A stretch of DNA of 64,000 bases from Wolfiporia cocos (taxonomy: Eukaryota; Basidiomycota; Agaricomycetes; Polyporales; Phaeolaceae), in assembly GCA_029448655.1 (NCBI GenBank), contig JACCLO010000002.1:1736001-1800000 (forward strand). The letters run 5' to 3'. The position numbers and the translations under genes were made by a program. Shown piece after piece: positions 1 to 11,694 of this stretch. Each line of letters opens with the position of its first letter. Positions within the stretch are counted from its first letter, which is position 1. The notes under the pieces were generated by a model. The model was not told where the DNA came from. It was given only the letters and a program-made list of their open reading frames with translations, and did not search any database.

Positions 1-1
1 T

Positions 2-580
2 CCCCACATGTCGTCGTGTCTGCTATGCCGCCTGCCTGCTCGCCACCCCCGGTCTCCAGGAGCCCGTCTACCTTGGTATGTCGACCCCGTTTTCCCCACA
101 ATCCAAACATTGACATTTGCCCAGTCGAGATTCAGTGCCCTGAGAACGCCATCGGTGGTATATACAGTGTGCTCAACAAGCGTCGTGGCCAGGTCTTCAG
201 CGAGGAGCAGCGTATCGGCACGCCCATGTTCACGGTCAAGGCGTACCTGCCCGTCATGGAGTCGTTCGGCTTCAACGGTGAGCTCCGGTCGCAGACTGGT
301 GGTCAGGCGTTCCCCCAGAGTGTGTTTGACCACTGGGAGTTGGTGAACGGATGTGAGTGCAAATTATCTTTGCTTGTCGAATTGAGGCAAATATTGACAG
401 CTCTTTTTCAGCGCCGCTCGACAAGGGTAGCAAGCTCGAGGAACTCGTCAGGAGCATCCGTGTCCGCAAGGGTCTCAAGGTCAGTACATGTGCGTTTATC
501 AATGTGCAATGTGTGTCTGATTCTGGCCACTCCTCCAGCCCGAAATTCCTTCCCTCGATACCTACTACGACAAGCTGTAA
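2..580 (+). CDS. EFT1: Translation elongation factor 2 (EF-2), C-terminal part
   Basis: EF-2 is the GTPase that drives ribosomal translocation in the cytosol. Only the last part is in the window; the gene enters from the left edge. Four exons can be read: 2-75, 125-352, 412-479 and 539-580, joined by three introns with clean GT-AG ends. The joined protein carries the EF-2 domain IV-V signature: [15 protein letters not shown], then [44 protein letters not shown], and the C-terminal tail ending TYYDKL. This tail and the [10 protein letters not shown] block are near-invariant in eukaryotic EF-2. The diphthamide histidine region would lie further left and is not visible. No defects are seen. Identification is very secure. 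Confidence 0.97.
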
Positions 581-931
581 GGAGATGTGCGGCCGCAGAA
601 GTCAATCAATTGCGAATACGTTGTTTACGAGTGTCGTCTGTTGTCTCCTGTCTAGCTCATCATACAATGTTGTACTTTTCCGCGATGACCATTTGAATGC
701 CTTTCCCTCATGTGTACTCATACACAATTATCTAGACGTACGAATCATTTTGTCTGAGTCAAGGAAGCAGAGCTCCAATACGAGTGACGTCGGCTCAGGC
801 GGTGGTTGTCGAAGATCAAATCTCAGCGCAACCGCTGCCAGTGCTCGGTACCGCTAGAGTTACTGTGACTAGACAGCATTATTTCTGCAAGCATATAGGG
901 ACGTCGAACTTCGAAGGCTACCCATCATACC
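581..931. other. Intergenic stretch, EF-2 to kinase-like gene
   Basis: No supported gene. It holds the EF-2 3' UTR and the promoter of the next gene. An ORF crossing it is a shadow of the EF-2 exons and their introns. Confidence 0.5.
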
Positions 932-2117
932 ATGCCTGACCCAGAAGACCTGACGACAACGAGTGGGGTTATCAACTATCTGTCGGGTACCGCATTCGAT
1001 GCCGATGCGGTTACATTCTTGACCGGCGGCTCGGGCAACTTCGCCTATCGAGTTCATCTGCGAACGCCATACGACGGTTATGAGACAGTGGTTGTGAAGC
1101 ACGCCGAACCATATGTCCGAGGACTGAAAACTATGACATTCTCGCTAGAACGCCAGGTGAGTATCCGGGTGCAGCTTCCACTTGCATGAATTTGACTGTG
1201 GTCCTGCTCAGCTGTACGAGGTGGAGGCACTGCAACAGATGATCAAACATTCCCCGCCCGATGCACTCGTCACTGTGCCGGAAATCCTGCACTTCGACAC
1301 CGCCGCGAATGTAATCATCATGACTGACTGTGGCGACGGTGTACCCAGCCTCAAGCAACTCATGCAGACCGACCCGCCGTCACCCGTGGTCGCGCGTACA
1401 ATCGGCGAAGCCTTGGGCACATTCATCGGGCGTCTGCATGCGCGCGGGCGGACGGACGACGCCTTCCGCGCGTTCTTCGACAAGAACGAAGAGGGGAAGC
1501 GCCTCTCGGCGCTCGTGACGTATGGCCGGCTGGTGTCTACTCTCACGGACGGACGCCCCCCTGCGCTATGCGAACCCCTACTCGAGGTGGCAGCGGAAGA
1601 CATGGAAAGCATCGAGCGCGTTGTGGCCGAGACAGAACGCGAGATCCTGAACACAAAGGAGACGGTAGTGATGGGCGACTTCTGGCCGGGGAATGTCCTT
1701 GTCTCCCTGCGCCGAGAGGAGGGTACAGGCGAGGTGGCTGTCGAGCGCATATACGTGATCGATTGGGAATTGGCGAAGGTGGGGCTAGCGGGCCTTGACG
1801 TGGGCCAGTTCTGCGCTGAGGTGCACCTCCTCGGGAAGTTCCATGAGGCGTGCGAGGGCGCGGCGTCTGCGATGCTGCGGGCGTTTCTGCATGCGTATGG
1901 TGAAACAGACCGGGGTACAGTGGACATACGCGTCGCTCAAACAGTGGCCGTACATGTCGGAGCGCATTGGGTCGCGTGGACGCCGCGGGTTCCGTGGGGC
2001 GCAAAAGAGAAGGTCAGGGAGGTCGTGTGCAAGGGTATCGAGTACTTGGTTCAGGGTCAATCTGCGACAGATGGATGGATAAAGGATTCAATCCTTGCCG
2101 CTTTACTTCAGCGGTAA
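932..2117 (+). CDS. APH-fold phosphotransferase-like protein
   Basis: A 376-residue-scale protein of the aminoglycoside phosphotransferase / choline kinase-like fold, in two exons (932-1156, 1212-2117) around one 55-bp intron. Seen: an N-lobe with a glycine-containing loop (FLTGGSGNFAYRV) and a lysine-containing strand (VVVKHAEPY), a hinge region (MTDCGDG), the Brenner-type catalytic motif VMGDFWPGNVLV and the metal-binding VIDWE. In the family the catalytic motif is normally HGDxxxxN; here the His position is Met, while Asp and Asn are kept, as in many fungal members. The family phosphorylates small molecules, including methylthioribose, choline and homoserine; the substrate here is not known. 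The start ATG at 932 is the first in frame. Confidence 0.85.
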
Positions 2118-2248
2118 TGTCTAGTATGCTTGGTCAGAAGCATACGCGTATCAAATTAGTCAGTAGTTTGATGTCTAAATTCGGCAGATCATTTCGAGCC
2201 AAAGCAATGGGCACCCTACACGATACCTAGATGTTAGGTCGTGCATAA

Positions 2249-3177
2249 TCAGCCGAACACTGTACGCTCTAGTTCCGCGCCGTATTCATTGGCGCCACGT
2301 GTCCAAAGGGAGAACCAGATTGGAGTGAACAGCAGGCCATAAGCACATCCTGCGGCCACCTGAGGCCATGTGTGGTGTCCTAGCCATGTTCTGGAGACGG
2401 CAATGGTGGCCGCCCATGGCACGGCGATGGATGGTGGGACCACTCGTGTTAGGACGCTCGAGGGTAAGGAACGGTGTATCGGCAGGTATAAGCACGCCAG
2501 CGTAATATACGTTGCGTAGTAGCTTATTGTTGCTGAGTGAGTGCTGGGCATGCTGCAGACAAATTCAGCATCCCAGCGTGCGGCTAAGAGAGTCATCCTA
2601 CCCGTATGACTTCTTCTGACGGTCATGCTTGGTTTGAATCGGACGCGGCTGGCGCACGAATCGCTTCACGATTTTAACGGTGAGGGAGCATAACACGGCC
2701 CCGGAGGCGAAGTAGGCCACTCCGACAGAGCGGGTGTACAGGAGAAACCCAGCAGTGAGCCCGGTAACTATGGCGTTTGTCTGGGTAGCTATGTCAGCGG
2801 GTCGGGACAGTCTGCCCGTGAATTGCCATTCTGCCGGACCTTGTCCAAAAAGATCAGGGGCCATGAGCGGGGGTCGTATTCCCGTTCCCGGGCCATCCGG
2901 ATGTGTCTAATGTCTGCATCAGCGGATATAATTGGCAGAGCATTTGGAAACAAGTAGTACTTACCGCGAGTGGCGAGATGTTGGTCCAGTGGTAAGGCAC
3001 GCTGAGCGCTGGATCTCCGATCGATCGGTGACCGCTGCGCTCGATCACGTGTGCTCGGCAAGTGTGGCATGCAGGCGAGACCGCGAGACGCAGGCTCTTG
3101 AGCAGAGAGACCCGCGCTCGCGACTCTCCTCCCACCCTCTTAACCCCACTGTGTTTTGACAACACTTTGGGTCGCAT
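2249..3177 (-). CDS. PAP2-family lipid phosphatase (dolichyl-diphosphatase-like)
   Basis: Small membrane phosphatase of the PAP2 superfamily, which removes phosphate from lipid phosphates or diphosphates at the ER membrane. Exons read on the minus strand: about 3177-2965, 2780-2602 and 2552-2249. The three PAP2 motifs are visible in order: KRFVRQPRP, PSTHSA and SRTWLGHHTWPQV. Hydrophobic helices lie before and between them. The third motif normally ends in Asp; here Gln occupies that region, so activity should not be assumed. The 5' end is uncertain: the only in-frame ATG in the first exon is at 3177, 32 bp from the start of the divergent neighbour, and the first intron as drawn (184 bp) is long for this genome and might hide a small exon. 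Confidence 0.75.
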
Positions 3178-3208
3178 TCTACTCTCTCCCGCTCATTATC
3201 CACACATC

Positions 3209-4722
3209 ATGTTTGCCTCCGCAAAGTCCATAACGCAGGTCGTTCTCTCTCTCGCCCTCTTGCCGCTTGCTGCGCATGCTGCCTCAATCAAGCGGGCGGC
3301 AACCACATGCAATGGGCATTCGGAGGCAGGTCATTTGGCGACTCTGTATGGCTAGTCCCAACCTATTGTACTAGCTCTGCGACAGGTCATATGGCAATAT
3401 AACGTTCGTCGGAGCTCACGACTCATACGCCGTGTCGTCCACAAGCCGTGAGTCCCTGTGGAGCAATCTCCTTTCACTTACATTAATGGCTTCGCGAAGT
3501 TGCTGCGAACCAGGACTATAACGGTGCGCTAAGGCTTCAATATGAATGGTTTATGGCGCTCAACTCTTTGTTCCGTAGTTACGCAGCAGCTCAAGGATGG
3601 AATCAGAATGTTACAAATGCAGACGCACAACCAGAGTGGCACCATACAGCTCTGCCATACATCTTGTGTATGTAGCAATCACTAATTGCATGCACCAATT
3701 CAACGGAGCCTCCGTTTCAACAGGACCTCTTCAATGGTGGCACTCTCGAGAACTACTTGCAAAGCGGTTCGTAACGTTCATTCGCGTGTGAGCCAATGGT
3801 GCTCATATTATCTTTTAGTAAAGTCTTGGATGGATAACAACACCGACGATGGTCAGAGTCCAGTACTCACGTCGAGACATGCGAGGCTAAACGATTGCAT
3901 TTAGTTGTATCGCTCCTCATCGTAAACTCGTACGACAACTTCCCACCGTCAGCATACGATACAGTCTTCAAATCTGTTGGCCTTGACACCTTGGCGTACT
4001 CACCTCCCTCGGCCAACCTTACTGAGAGTGAATGGCCCACATTGGGGTCTATGATCAACAACGGCACGCGCTTGGTAGTCTTTTTGACAACCCAGGCAGA
4101 TTATGAGGCCGTACCCTATTTGATTGACGGTAAGTACACCTGACAGTGGTTTGAGTTTGCTTCATGATGCAATTAACTTCCTCCGCACAGAATTCACTAA
4201 CATCTGGGAAACCGCTTATGATGTCACAACCACGACCTTCAACTGTGATGTCAACCGGACCAACGGGAACCCAAATGAACAGATGTACCTGATCAACCAC
4301 TTCTTGGACTCCAGCATTGCAGGCATCCTCTATCCCGACAAGAGCGCTGCTAGCCAGACCAACGGGGTCAATGGCACCGGCTCTCTCGGCCAACAGGTCG
4401 CCACCTGCGCATCCGAGTACGACAGGAACCCCAACTTTATGCTTGTGGACGTGAGTTATACTAGACCCCAAAATTTTATCTCGTACTGACGTCAACTTGT
4501 CAGTTCTATGAGTACGGAAACGGCTCTGTCTTCGAAGTCGCAGCAACTGCGAATGACGTGACTTACTCCCCTACATCACCTATTGCTACGCCGATCACGG
4601 GCAGCGGCGGAAGCAGCAGCAGTAGTGGAGCATGGGGTGGCCACCAAATCACCGGTGCCCATTTCGCAGCGATGATGGCTGTGTCTATGGGCATGCTGCT
4701 CGGCGCGTTGACTGTGGTATAA
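3209..4722 (+). CDS. GPI-anchored PI-PLC X-domain-like secreted protein
   Basis: Multi-exon gene encoding a secreted, PLC-like phosphodiesterase-fold (TIM barrel) protein. It starts with a signal peptide (ATG at 3209, ALLPLAAHA cleavage region), followed by CNGHSE, LCDRSYGNITFVGAHDSYAV (putative first catalytic His), NQDYNVTQQLKDGIRMLQ, a second His in LCHTSC, then VVSLLIVNSYDNF. The C-terminus has a Ser/Gly linker and a hydrophobic tail ending at the stop, typical of a GPI signal. At least nine short exons are needed. Intron 1 (3326-3374) uses a GC donor (GAG/GCAGGT), because only that junction gives the conserved SE-LCDRSYG read. Proteins of this family lack the Ca-binding and PH domains of animal PLCs; the true substrate is unknown. 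Confidence 0.85.
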
Positions 4723-5011
4723 TCTTGCATTGGACTCTGCACATTATTCCGGACTACACTATCCTGCATTTGCATCTGCTTGAACATTAACTACGTACTT
4801 TGCGTCTTGCTTCATGCTATTTACTACAACTTATTGCTACGTACTCTTCCCAGGACTACGTGTACTTCTTCCAAGATCCGAATTTGAATGCTGCGACAGT
4901 GACAAGCGTGACCCAGGCGTCATGTCACATGGATCGACGTCGTGCAACCGCCCGATATGGTGTTGCCCGACTCGGACTCGTGCTCGACTTGCCATTACTG
5001 CCGCTGCGATC

Positions 5012-6142
5012 ATGAGCTTCCAGCAGTTCAGGTTATCGGCGCTGCCACAGTCGACCAGCTACGTCCAAGATGGCTCTGCGGGGCAATCCTCCCTATCATC
5101 CGTACCGGCTGAAACCTCGAACCACCAGCCTGCGCCGACTCCCCGAACACAGAAAGCCCCGTATGGCTCGGGCGACATAGACGACGGCTACACGCTCACG
5201 TTCGATAATATGGATGCGTTCCAAGAGTGGCGGCAGCGCGAGGAGGAGGAGAAGATGATTGAGTTTGTCAAGGGGGACACGCATGGGTCAAAAGCAATCC
5301 CGCCGCGGTTCAAGGACCACACGAAGCTTGTATGCGCGCGGCACTCGCGTAGTGGCAAGAAGAAGTATGTGAAGAAGTACCCAGACAGAGTGCGTAAGGT
5401 CCCCAGCCGCAAGGTGCGTCCTATCCGCTGCCCGTGCTCGGTGTGTTCGCATAATGAGCTCAGGGTAGCTCGAAGGCGTTGGCTGCCCCGCCTCGATCAG
5501 CTACAAGACATATTTTGACAGGGATGAGGTGCGCGTGATGTGTGAGTATTGAACTCCTCGCGCGATCTGCGCTGCGCACTAACAGCGACACGCCGCCGCT
5601 CAGACAATCCAGAACACTCTCATGAGATTGGGCTGGCGAACCTACCGTTCACGAGACGAGGGCGCAAGCAGCAAGTGGAGCTGGCGCATGTAAGATCAAC
5701 GCATAACGGCACTGTGACCGACGGTACGAATGCCTCCAGCAGCCCATCGGCTGCGCCCTCGCCCGCACAGCCAAACGCTGTAGCGGGCCCCTCTTCTATA
5801 CCCGCGCACGCCTCCCAGTCGCAGCCACCGGCGGACTTGCCACATTACAACTTCCGCACAGCCATCTCGATGGTCCCCCCGATGCCAATGCCCCCTCCAC
5901 CGCCACAAGCGCAAAACCCGACGCAGGAGCGCTGGGACCGGCTGAGCGTGCTGTTCGGGAGCATCAGAGAACATGGGCGGACGTTTGAGTATCCTGCGGC
6001 ATCTGTCGCTGCGCTCGAGACATTGCTTATCCGGCTCTATCTGGAGAGCCCGTTGGGTTCTGGAATGCCCCAACCGCAGAATGGGATGGGTGGCATGCCG
6101 GACGTGAACGGAGCCGGCGGTTCTGGGCGTATGGCATCATAG
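5012..6142 (+). CDS. FAR1/WRKY-GCM1-like zinc-binding protein
   Basis: Three exons: 5012-5413, 5469-5541 and 5604-6142. The joined protein has a Cys/His zinc cluster of the FAR1/WRKY-GCM1 type: HTKLVCARHSRSGKKKY, then VGCPASISYKTYF, then PEHSHEIGLANLPFTR, giving C..C..HxH spacing typical of fungal transcription factors or transposase-derived DNA-binding domains. A Glu/basic stretch precedes the domain. The C-terminal part is Pro/Ser/Ala-rich low complexity (a PPMPMPPPPP tract) with a helical segment before the end. The acceptor of intron 1 was chosen as GGTAG because it gives the conserved LEGVGCPA read. Likely a nuclear DNA-binding protein; target and pathway cannot be told. The start is the ATG of MSFQQF; an upstream ATG (4919) in the same frame is possible. 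Confidence 0.7.
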
Positions 6143-6491
6143 ACACTTCGTTCCCATGAAATGGTGGACTATGAGGAAGAGGCTCGGCATCCACTTTGTA
6201 CAGTATTGTATTCAGCTACGCTGTGAGGTCTGCTTTCCCCGCACCGCACGTTGTCGATAGTAATTGCCACACTGATCGGGGGCGGCATCAATCACATGAT
6301 CGCGATTTTGACTTTTCGAGACAGTTTCTGCAGTTTGCTTTTGGTCTGGTTCGACTCCATCATCATACATCCGCTAGCTTGTTGGTATACTGCTTTCTCT
6401 TCCGCTGGGTTCTATTGCTCCTGCTCGGATTGACTTGCTTGTGACTTACAAATTACCTGTGGCATAAGTACCCTAACCACCACATCCCACC
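6143..6491. other. Intergenic stretch
   Basis: 3' UTR of the zinc protein and promoter of UTP11. T/C-rich runs are present; no gene supported. Confidence 0.4.
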
Positions 6492-7718
6492 ATGTCTTCA
6501 CTGCGCAATTCGCTGCATAGACGCAACCACAAGGAGCGTTCCCAATTGGCTCACCGACAACGCTTTGGTATACTTGAGAAGCACAAAGACTATGTCCTGC
6601 GTGCAAGGGACTACCATTCCAAGCAGGACAGACTCAACCTCTTGCGCCAGAGGGCGGCTGCACGCAACAAGGATGAGTTCTACTTTGGGATGAATAGGCA
6701 GAGGACGGAGGTGCGTACGCTCGTTCAGCCACGAAATCTTGCTCAAAAGCTCACTGTAACAGGGAGGAGTGCATGTGCAGGACAGAGGAAATCAGTCGCT
6801 ACCCGTAGACATCGTAAAGGTGTTGAAGACGCAGGATGAGAATTACCTGCGTACTATGCGGACGCTTGGGCTGAAGGTACGGTGCATCTATGCAGTGCTG
6901 CTCATCACGTAACCTCTGCGAACGATCAGAAAATAGACAAACTTAAGAGTCAGCTGAGCGCATTGGCGGACCTACTAAAGCCTCTGAACGGAGAAGAGGA
7001 CAATGCGGAGCAGGGCCTTGACGAAGAAGAACTTCAGGTGCTTCGAGAAGCCAAAATCATTGCTGCACCAGAGATGCGGCGTCGCAAGTCTACTCAGCAA
7101 GGCAAACATGTCATTTTCGCAGAAAGTAAAGCAGAAGGTACGCGCAAGAGTCGCCGTATGTTTCTGCATGTTCACTTGACTTCAGCCCGAAGTTACCTAG
7201 CTAAATCAAGGAGGAAGCACCAAGGAGATCATGATAATAACAAAATGGATGTTGTGGAGGAAAAAGAAGCGGACCTAGGTTGGAAGGTCCCTGAAGAGGA
7301 TAGGAAGGGCAAGAAGCGGCAATCCCAGTCTGCAGAGGATGCTTTTGCTCAGCTTTCGCTCGATAAGGGGCGCACGGAAGCGGGACGAAGGCAGCTTGCG
7401 GCAGTAAGTTCTGGTGCATCATGGATGTTATCATAATCTAACTTGCAAATCCGAAAGAAACACCGCACGCGATTGCTAAAGGAACTCTCGGCGCGTCTGG
7501 TTAGAGACAAGCATATGCGCTATGCCGAAAGAGAGCTTGAGATGCAGCGGTTATTGATGAGTAAAGGAGGTGCGAAGAAACTTCGAGGCGTTGAGAAGGT
7601 CGAGGGCAATGACGATGAGGACGAGGACGAGGACGAACCTTCTGGCAGGCAGAAGAAAGTGGACGAAAAGACCTGGAAGCCGAAGGTGTACAAGTGGCGG
7701 GTCGAGCGCAAAAAGTAA
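6492..7718 (+). CDS. UTP11: U3 snoRNP / SSU processome protein UTP11
   Basis: Nucleolar component of the small-subunit processome needed for 18S rRNA maturation. The N-terminus is diagnostic: [18 protein letters not shown], then [18 protein letters not shown] and [16 protein letters not shown]. After an intron come [13 protein letters not shown] and [18 protein letters not shown], and the C-terminus has [25 protein letters not shown], an acidic run, and [14 protein letters not shown] just before the stop. Introns lie around 6712-6761, 6878-6930 and 7404-7457. A further 45-bp in-frame segment near 7158-7202 has good splice ends but could be retained, since its length is a multiple of three. 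Rich in basic coiled-coil sequence, as expected for the family. Confidence 0.95.
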
Positions 7719-8010
7719 GCATGCTTCCGCATGTATCATTTATGTAACGCTGTCGCATTGTTGCGGCCTCATATTACGATGCCATTGTCCAATAGCAGCA
7801 TTGTCGTCTTCAGCCTTCTACACCGTCGGCTGTGGCGCGCAGTCCCCCTCAATTTCCATATGTGGCATTCAACGCCGGGCGCTTTCACCGAACCACCGAC
7901 GTCATTCGAGTATATTCTATTCCCGACCAGAGTCCACTAGCAGACCGGCACCTTCTCGATCATGACTAGACCCTGTGGCTTCGTCTAATATGTGCGAAGC
8001 TTACTCAGCA

Positions 8011-8025
8011 TTCCTGGAATATTCG
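8011..8025 (+). promoter_or_regulatory. Heat-shock element upstream of HSP20
   Basis: Contains inverted GAA/TTC units: TTC, then GGAATATTC. The GAAnnTTC core is perfect and the extra TTC is offset by one base. It lies about 25 bp upstream of a TATA box and about 150 bp upstream of the small heat-shock gene, as expected for HSF1 control. Functional role is inferred. Confidence 0.6.
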
Positions 8026-8036
8026 CCTACACGCGG

Positions 8037-8044
8037 TATATAAG
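8037..8044 (+). promoter_or_regulatory. TATA box of HSP20 gene
   Basis: TATATAAG, about 125 bp before the ATG at 8170 and downstream of the heat-shock element. TATA-containing promoters are typical of inducible heat-shock genes. Confidence 0.65.
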
Positions 8045-8169
8045 ACCTGCTCACTGGGCGCCCCCCTCAACAACTCCGAAACATTAAATCGCAAATCTTC
8101 TGCTACTAACATCCTCACTAACATCTTCTTCATTAACATCCTCGTTAAATTTCTACTAATCACATAACA

Positions 8170-8734
8170 ATGTCGCTCAGCCGCTTCCTTTACGAGCCCT
8201 TCTACTCTCTGGCTGATTTCGACCGCCTCTTTGATGAGGCGTTCTCCTCACGTACCAATGGCGGTTCTGACAACACCGCTGTCTCACGGACACTCAGACC
8301 AAGGTATGTATATCTTGAGCAAGCTTTCCAAGCGATGTGATACTAACTTAGGTGTAGAATGGATCTTCATCAAGACGAGAAGGCCAACACGGTCACTGCG
8401 ACGTTCGAGCTCCCCGGCCTCAAGAAAGAGGACGTGGAGATCAATATCCACAACAACGTCTTGACTGTGTCCGGCGAATCGAATATCTCTAGCGACCGTG
8501 ACGAGAACGGCTACGCTGTCCGTGAGCGGCGGTATGGCAAATTCTCTCGTGCGCTGTCTCTGCCTCAGGGCATCAAGGTTAGTGGCGCATATTTGAGTAT
8601 CGTTGATTGACAACAGTGCTAACAAAAACCTGCAGGGCGAGAATGTCAGAGCATCCATGGAGAACGGCGTCCTCACGGTGACGTTCCCGAGATCGACACC
8701 GGAGACTGCACCCAGGAAGATCACCATCGCTTAA
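8170..8734 (+). CDS. Small heat-shock protein, HSP20 / alpha-crystallin family
   Basis: ATP-independent chaperone that binds unfolding proteins in the cytosol. Three exons: 8170 to about 8304, about 8359-8577, and about 8636-8734. The N-terminal arm is MSLSRFLYEPFYSLADFDRL. The alpha-crystallin domain shows ATFELPGLKKEDVEINI, NNVLTVSGES, YGKFSRALSLPQGIK and GVLTVTFPRS, that is, the beta-strand pattern and the L-P-x-G/GVL motif. A short tail ends KITIA, which contains the I-x-I motif that docks into neighbouring subunits during oligomer assembly. Upstream HSE and TATA agree with heat induction. Size of about 150 residues is normal for fungal class members. Confidence 0.95.
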
Positions 8735-9083
8735 GCCCCGAGCGAAGAAGCCAGAGCTTGTCGGATGGGACGTGGATGATAAGATGTAGCAAATATTACC
8801 ACCTGCATTTGTTGTTGTATTCATAGCTAATACCAGTCCAATATATCGGCAGGTGCGAGGTTCAGTCGAGAGGAATCTTCATTTTTTTCGATCAATCATT
8901 AGTATCATATATTCTGGCCAATCAACACAGAACTAGCAGCTGCATATATCGACAGCCGCCACGGACGGTTTGAGATCTGGCAGCAGTCAGTGTGTAGCGT
9001 TCCGAACGATTCATACAAGTACAAGAAGGATCCACTGATACCTACCTTTCGACTGTCGACTGGCAGAGCACTGAATGAAATAT
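8735..9083. other. Convergent intergenic stretch
   Basis: 3' ends of the HSP20 gene (+) and the LSB5-like gene (-) face each other. AT-rich, no gene supported. Confidence 0.4.
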
Positions 9084-11088
9084 CTAGTCCATGAACGGAT
9101 CCGCGAAGGGATCTTCCTCCTCGCTGGGCAGACCCTTTGGGTCGTGGCGCACATCGTCCTCATTTTCAGACGTCTTCACGTAGCTGCGACCATATGTCGA
9201 TGTCGATGCTCGGTTGTGCGTCTCCCCATCTGAGGACCCGTAGTCGCTGAATTCGGAGAGGGAGCCTCGGTCGTATTGGCCATACCGATCGGGGGAAGAA
9301 GGCCGGCTTGCAGAGGAAGGGCGCATCGGTGGAGGAAGATTTCTGTAATTCACATGAAGGCCGTCTCTGTGATGGTTTAACGGCCACTGACCTCTGGTCA
9401 GAACCTAACGACCCGAAATTGAGTTCTTGCAGGTCGGGGTGAACATATGGGTGTGTCTGCTCGTCGTCGTCATGCTGGATTCGAGATTGAGTAGACGTGT
9501 CTGAACGATCGATGGAACGCTGCACTGCCGCGCGTTGTTTCTCATGTAGCCTCTCCAGATCCGTACCTTGGATCTTGACAGCAGCGAGGCCGTCCTGGAC
9601 ATTCTGGACATCCTGCTCTGTAACTGTCGGCCGAGACAGCTGTAAATGCATGTGAACAACAATTGCAGCATCAAAACGGCGCATACATACCGTGTCGTAC
9701 GTCTCCATTGCAGCAATAATACGATCGTTAGCTTCCAGTAGAGTACCAATCATGTCCTCATTCTCGACGAGCTATAACGAGTCAGTATCAGTTATCAGAC
9801 TATGATATGCACCGTCCACCTACTTGTACATATCGAACAATCTGTTTCCTTGCTGCCTTCGCTTTCTCTAGGCACTCCTGTACTCGCTCATTCGTCTGCA
9901 CACTGTCATGTTCCGTGTTGACAAGCTACTAAAATATGAGGGCATGATATATATAATCCACTAAAGGGCTTACGGTGATGGCGTTCACCAGGTTGATGGA
10001 GGCTTGTGAGGCACTCGCGATAGCTGTGAGTATTTGGGGCTTCTCCTAAGGCGAAGTCAATGATGAACAATTTCTTCGATTGAGCAAGGTCTCACCTTCT
10101 CGAAATCAAACGGCTGTCCCCTGGTTTTACCCGCACGAGTTGCCCCTCGTCTCCTCGCCTCCTCATCCCGCTTCCGTCGCTCCTTCTCCTCCTTCGCCTT
10201 AATTTTATCCTCCTCCTTCCTTTTCCTCTCCGCCTCCTTCTGCAATCGCTCCCTCTCCTTCTCCTCCCTTTTTTTACGTTCCTCCGCTTCGTGCTCCGAA
10301 TCATGTGCAGAGCCGTCGTGGCCTAATGAACGTCTCTGATAGTTACCAGACGTGCGTTGCGGCCCTCCGACGCCGCATGTCTTGTACAGGTTCGCAACGA
10401 AGGACATTGTAGGATCGTCCTTGTATTGGACATGCCATGAAGTTAGGACGAACGTGAGCTTCTTCTTGACCTTTGCATCTGTGGTACTCTCGGTTGCGAG
10501 CATCCGCATGGCGTCCGTCAAATGCGAGTCAGCGAACGACGCTAGAGGCCACATATGAGTTGGCGAACAAGTTGTGTTAGTTGTACGAACTCACTTTGAA
10601 AGTCGTGCCCGCCATTCTCGACGAGTGCCTTCAGGATCTAAAGATCGGGACGTCAACAACATCCAATGCTGGTGAACCCAAGACCGACCACAAGCGCACG
10701 GTATTGTTGATGCGCATCCCCATGCTTGAGCTTCTTCCGAATAGCTCTCGATGCTTCTGCAGGCCTGGAAGCCGTATATGAACATGGGCTTCTCCAAGTG
10801 GAGACATGAGACCCACCCTGTAGCCTGAATGTTGATAGCATCCACCAGCTCCGGTATCCTGTCCCGCTGCATCAGCCGGGTTCTGCACTATCCAGCACAC
10901 AGGTCGCACGCACCCATCATACGCCTCGTCGGCATAGTTAGGGGACGTGAGGATCTCAACCCAATCCGTGATCGAGGACTAGACAGACATGACTGGGATT
11001 AGGCACGACGGTGGCGGGATCGACGTACGTGCGGTTTCTCGCGGTTCAGGACGCTATAGGCCTGTTTGGCCAGCTGCATCGCGGACAT
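9084..11088 (-). CDS. LSB5: VHS-GAT domain protein, LSB5-like
   Basis: Endocytosis / actin-linked ubiquitin adaptor type protein. About ten short exons on the minus strand start at 11088 (MSAMQLAKQAYSVLNREKPH) and end at 9084. The VHS domain is recognisable: ITDWVEILTSPNYADEAYDG, IPELVDAINIQ, a kinase-like KKLKHGDAHQQYRALV, ILKALVENGG, SFADSHLTDAMRMLA, KKKLTFVLTSWHVQYKDDP. It is followed by a strongly charged E/K/R coiled region (about 10,330-10,120), then a GAT-like three-helix stretch (VRYVQLVENEDMIGTLLEAN, RIIAAMETYDTV) and an acidic Ser/Pro tail ending DPFADPFMD, which has DPF motifs that bind adaptor ears. Fungal Lsb5 links Las17, Sla1 and ubiquitin at endocytic sites; that role is inferred. 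Confidence 0.85.
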
Positions 11089-11694
11089 GGTCGCAGCGTG
11101 TGATGGGTGATGAGTGTAGGGTGATGAGTGTAGGACGATGAGCGGAGGTGCGGATAGAGGCCTTGTGCCTGTGGGGCATGATATCGTGATCGCAGTGTAT
11201 CATATGTGCACTGGCCGGTTCCGGGTTATGCACTCTTCCAGACTTCACCTCGCACTCTTCTGCTCTAAATCCTATTGCCATCCTTATCTCTAGGGCAACA
11301 AGGCAATTCTCATGTATTAATAGTGGGCGTGGTGCAAAGCAGTGCTGGGTTGCCCCTACAAATTCCCAGTCCACTCTACATTGAGATGCTCGATGCACAA
11401 TCCTACGATGAGCTGATGCAGAGTTGTACTGTGCTGGCGTGATATCTCAATGCTGCGCGTGATGATCAAGCACATTAGGCTTGTGAACTGATAGAACTGA
11501 ATGCAGCCAGGCACCTGGGCCAGCGGCCAGGCAGAAGAGGCGCGCTGACAAGGACGGCGCAGTCAATACATCCTAAGGAGGAGGTCCTGGCCGTACATGA
11601 GGCAGGCCGTGTGCCGAAATCACGCAGCAGATGGAATATTGAGGCAAGAGCGGTGATATGGATGTAGAATAACACAATATTGCTGTCCGAATAC
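11089..11694. other. Intergenic stretch with short tandem repeat
   Basis: Lies between the LSB5-like start and the SerRS stop, both on the minus strand. A degenerate tandem array of GGTGATGAGTGTA-type units is seen at about 11,100-11,150, in the LSB5-like promoter or 5' UTR. No gene supported. Confidence 0.5.

Larger units (their letters stand above)
7719..8169. other. Intergenic stretch with heat-shock promoter
   Basis: Separates UTP11 from the HSP20 gene. Besides the heat-shock element and TATA box annotated separately, the 5' leader just before the ATG has repeated ACTAACATC-type CT/A-rich units (about 8105-8165), typical of an unstructured leader for a highly translated mRNA. Confidence 0.5.
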
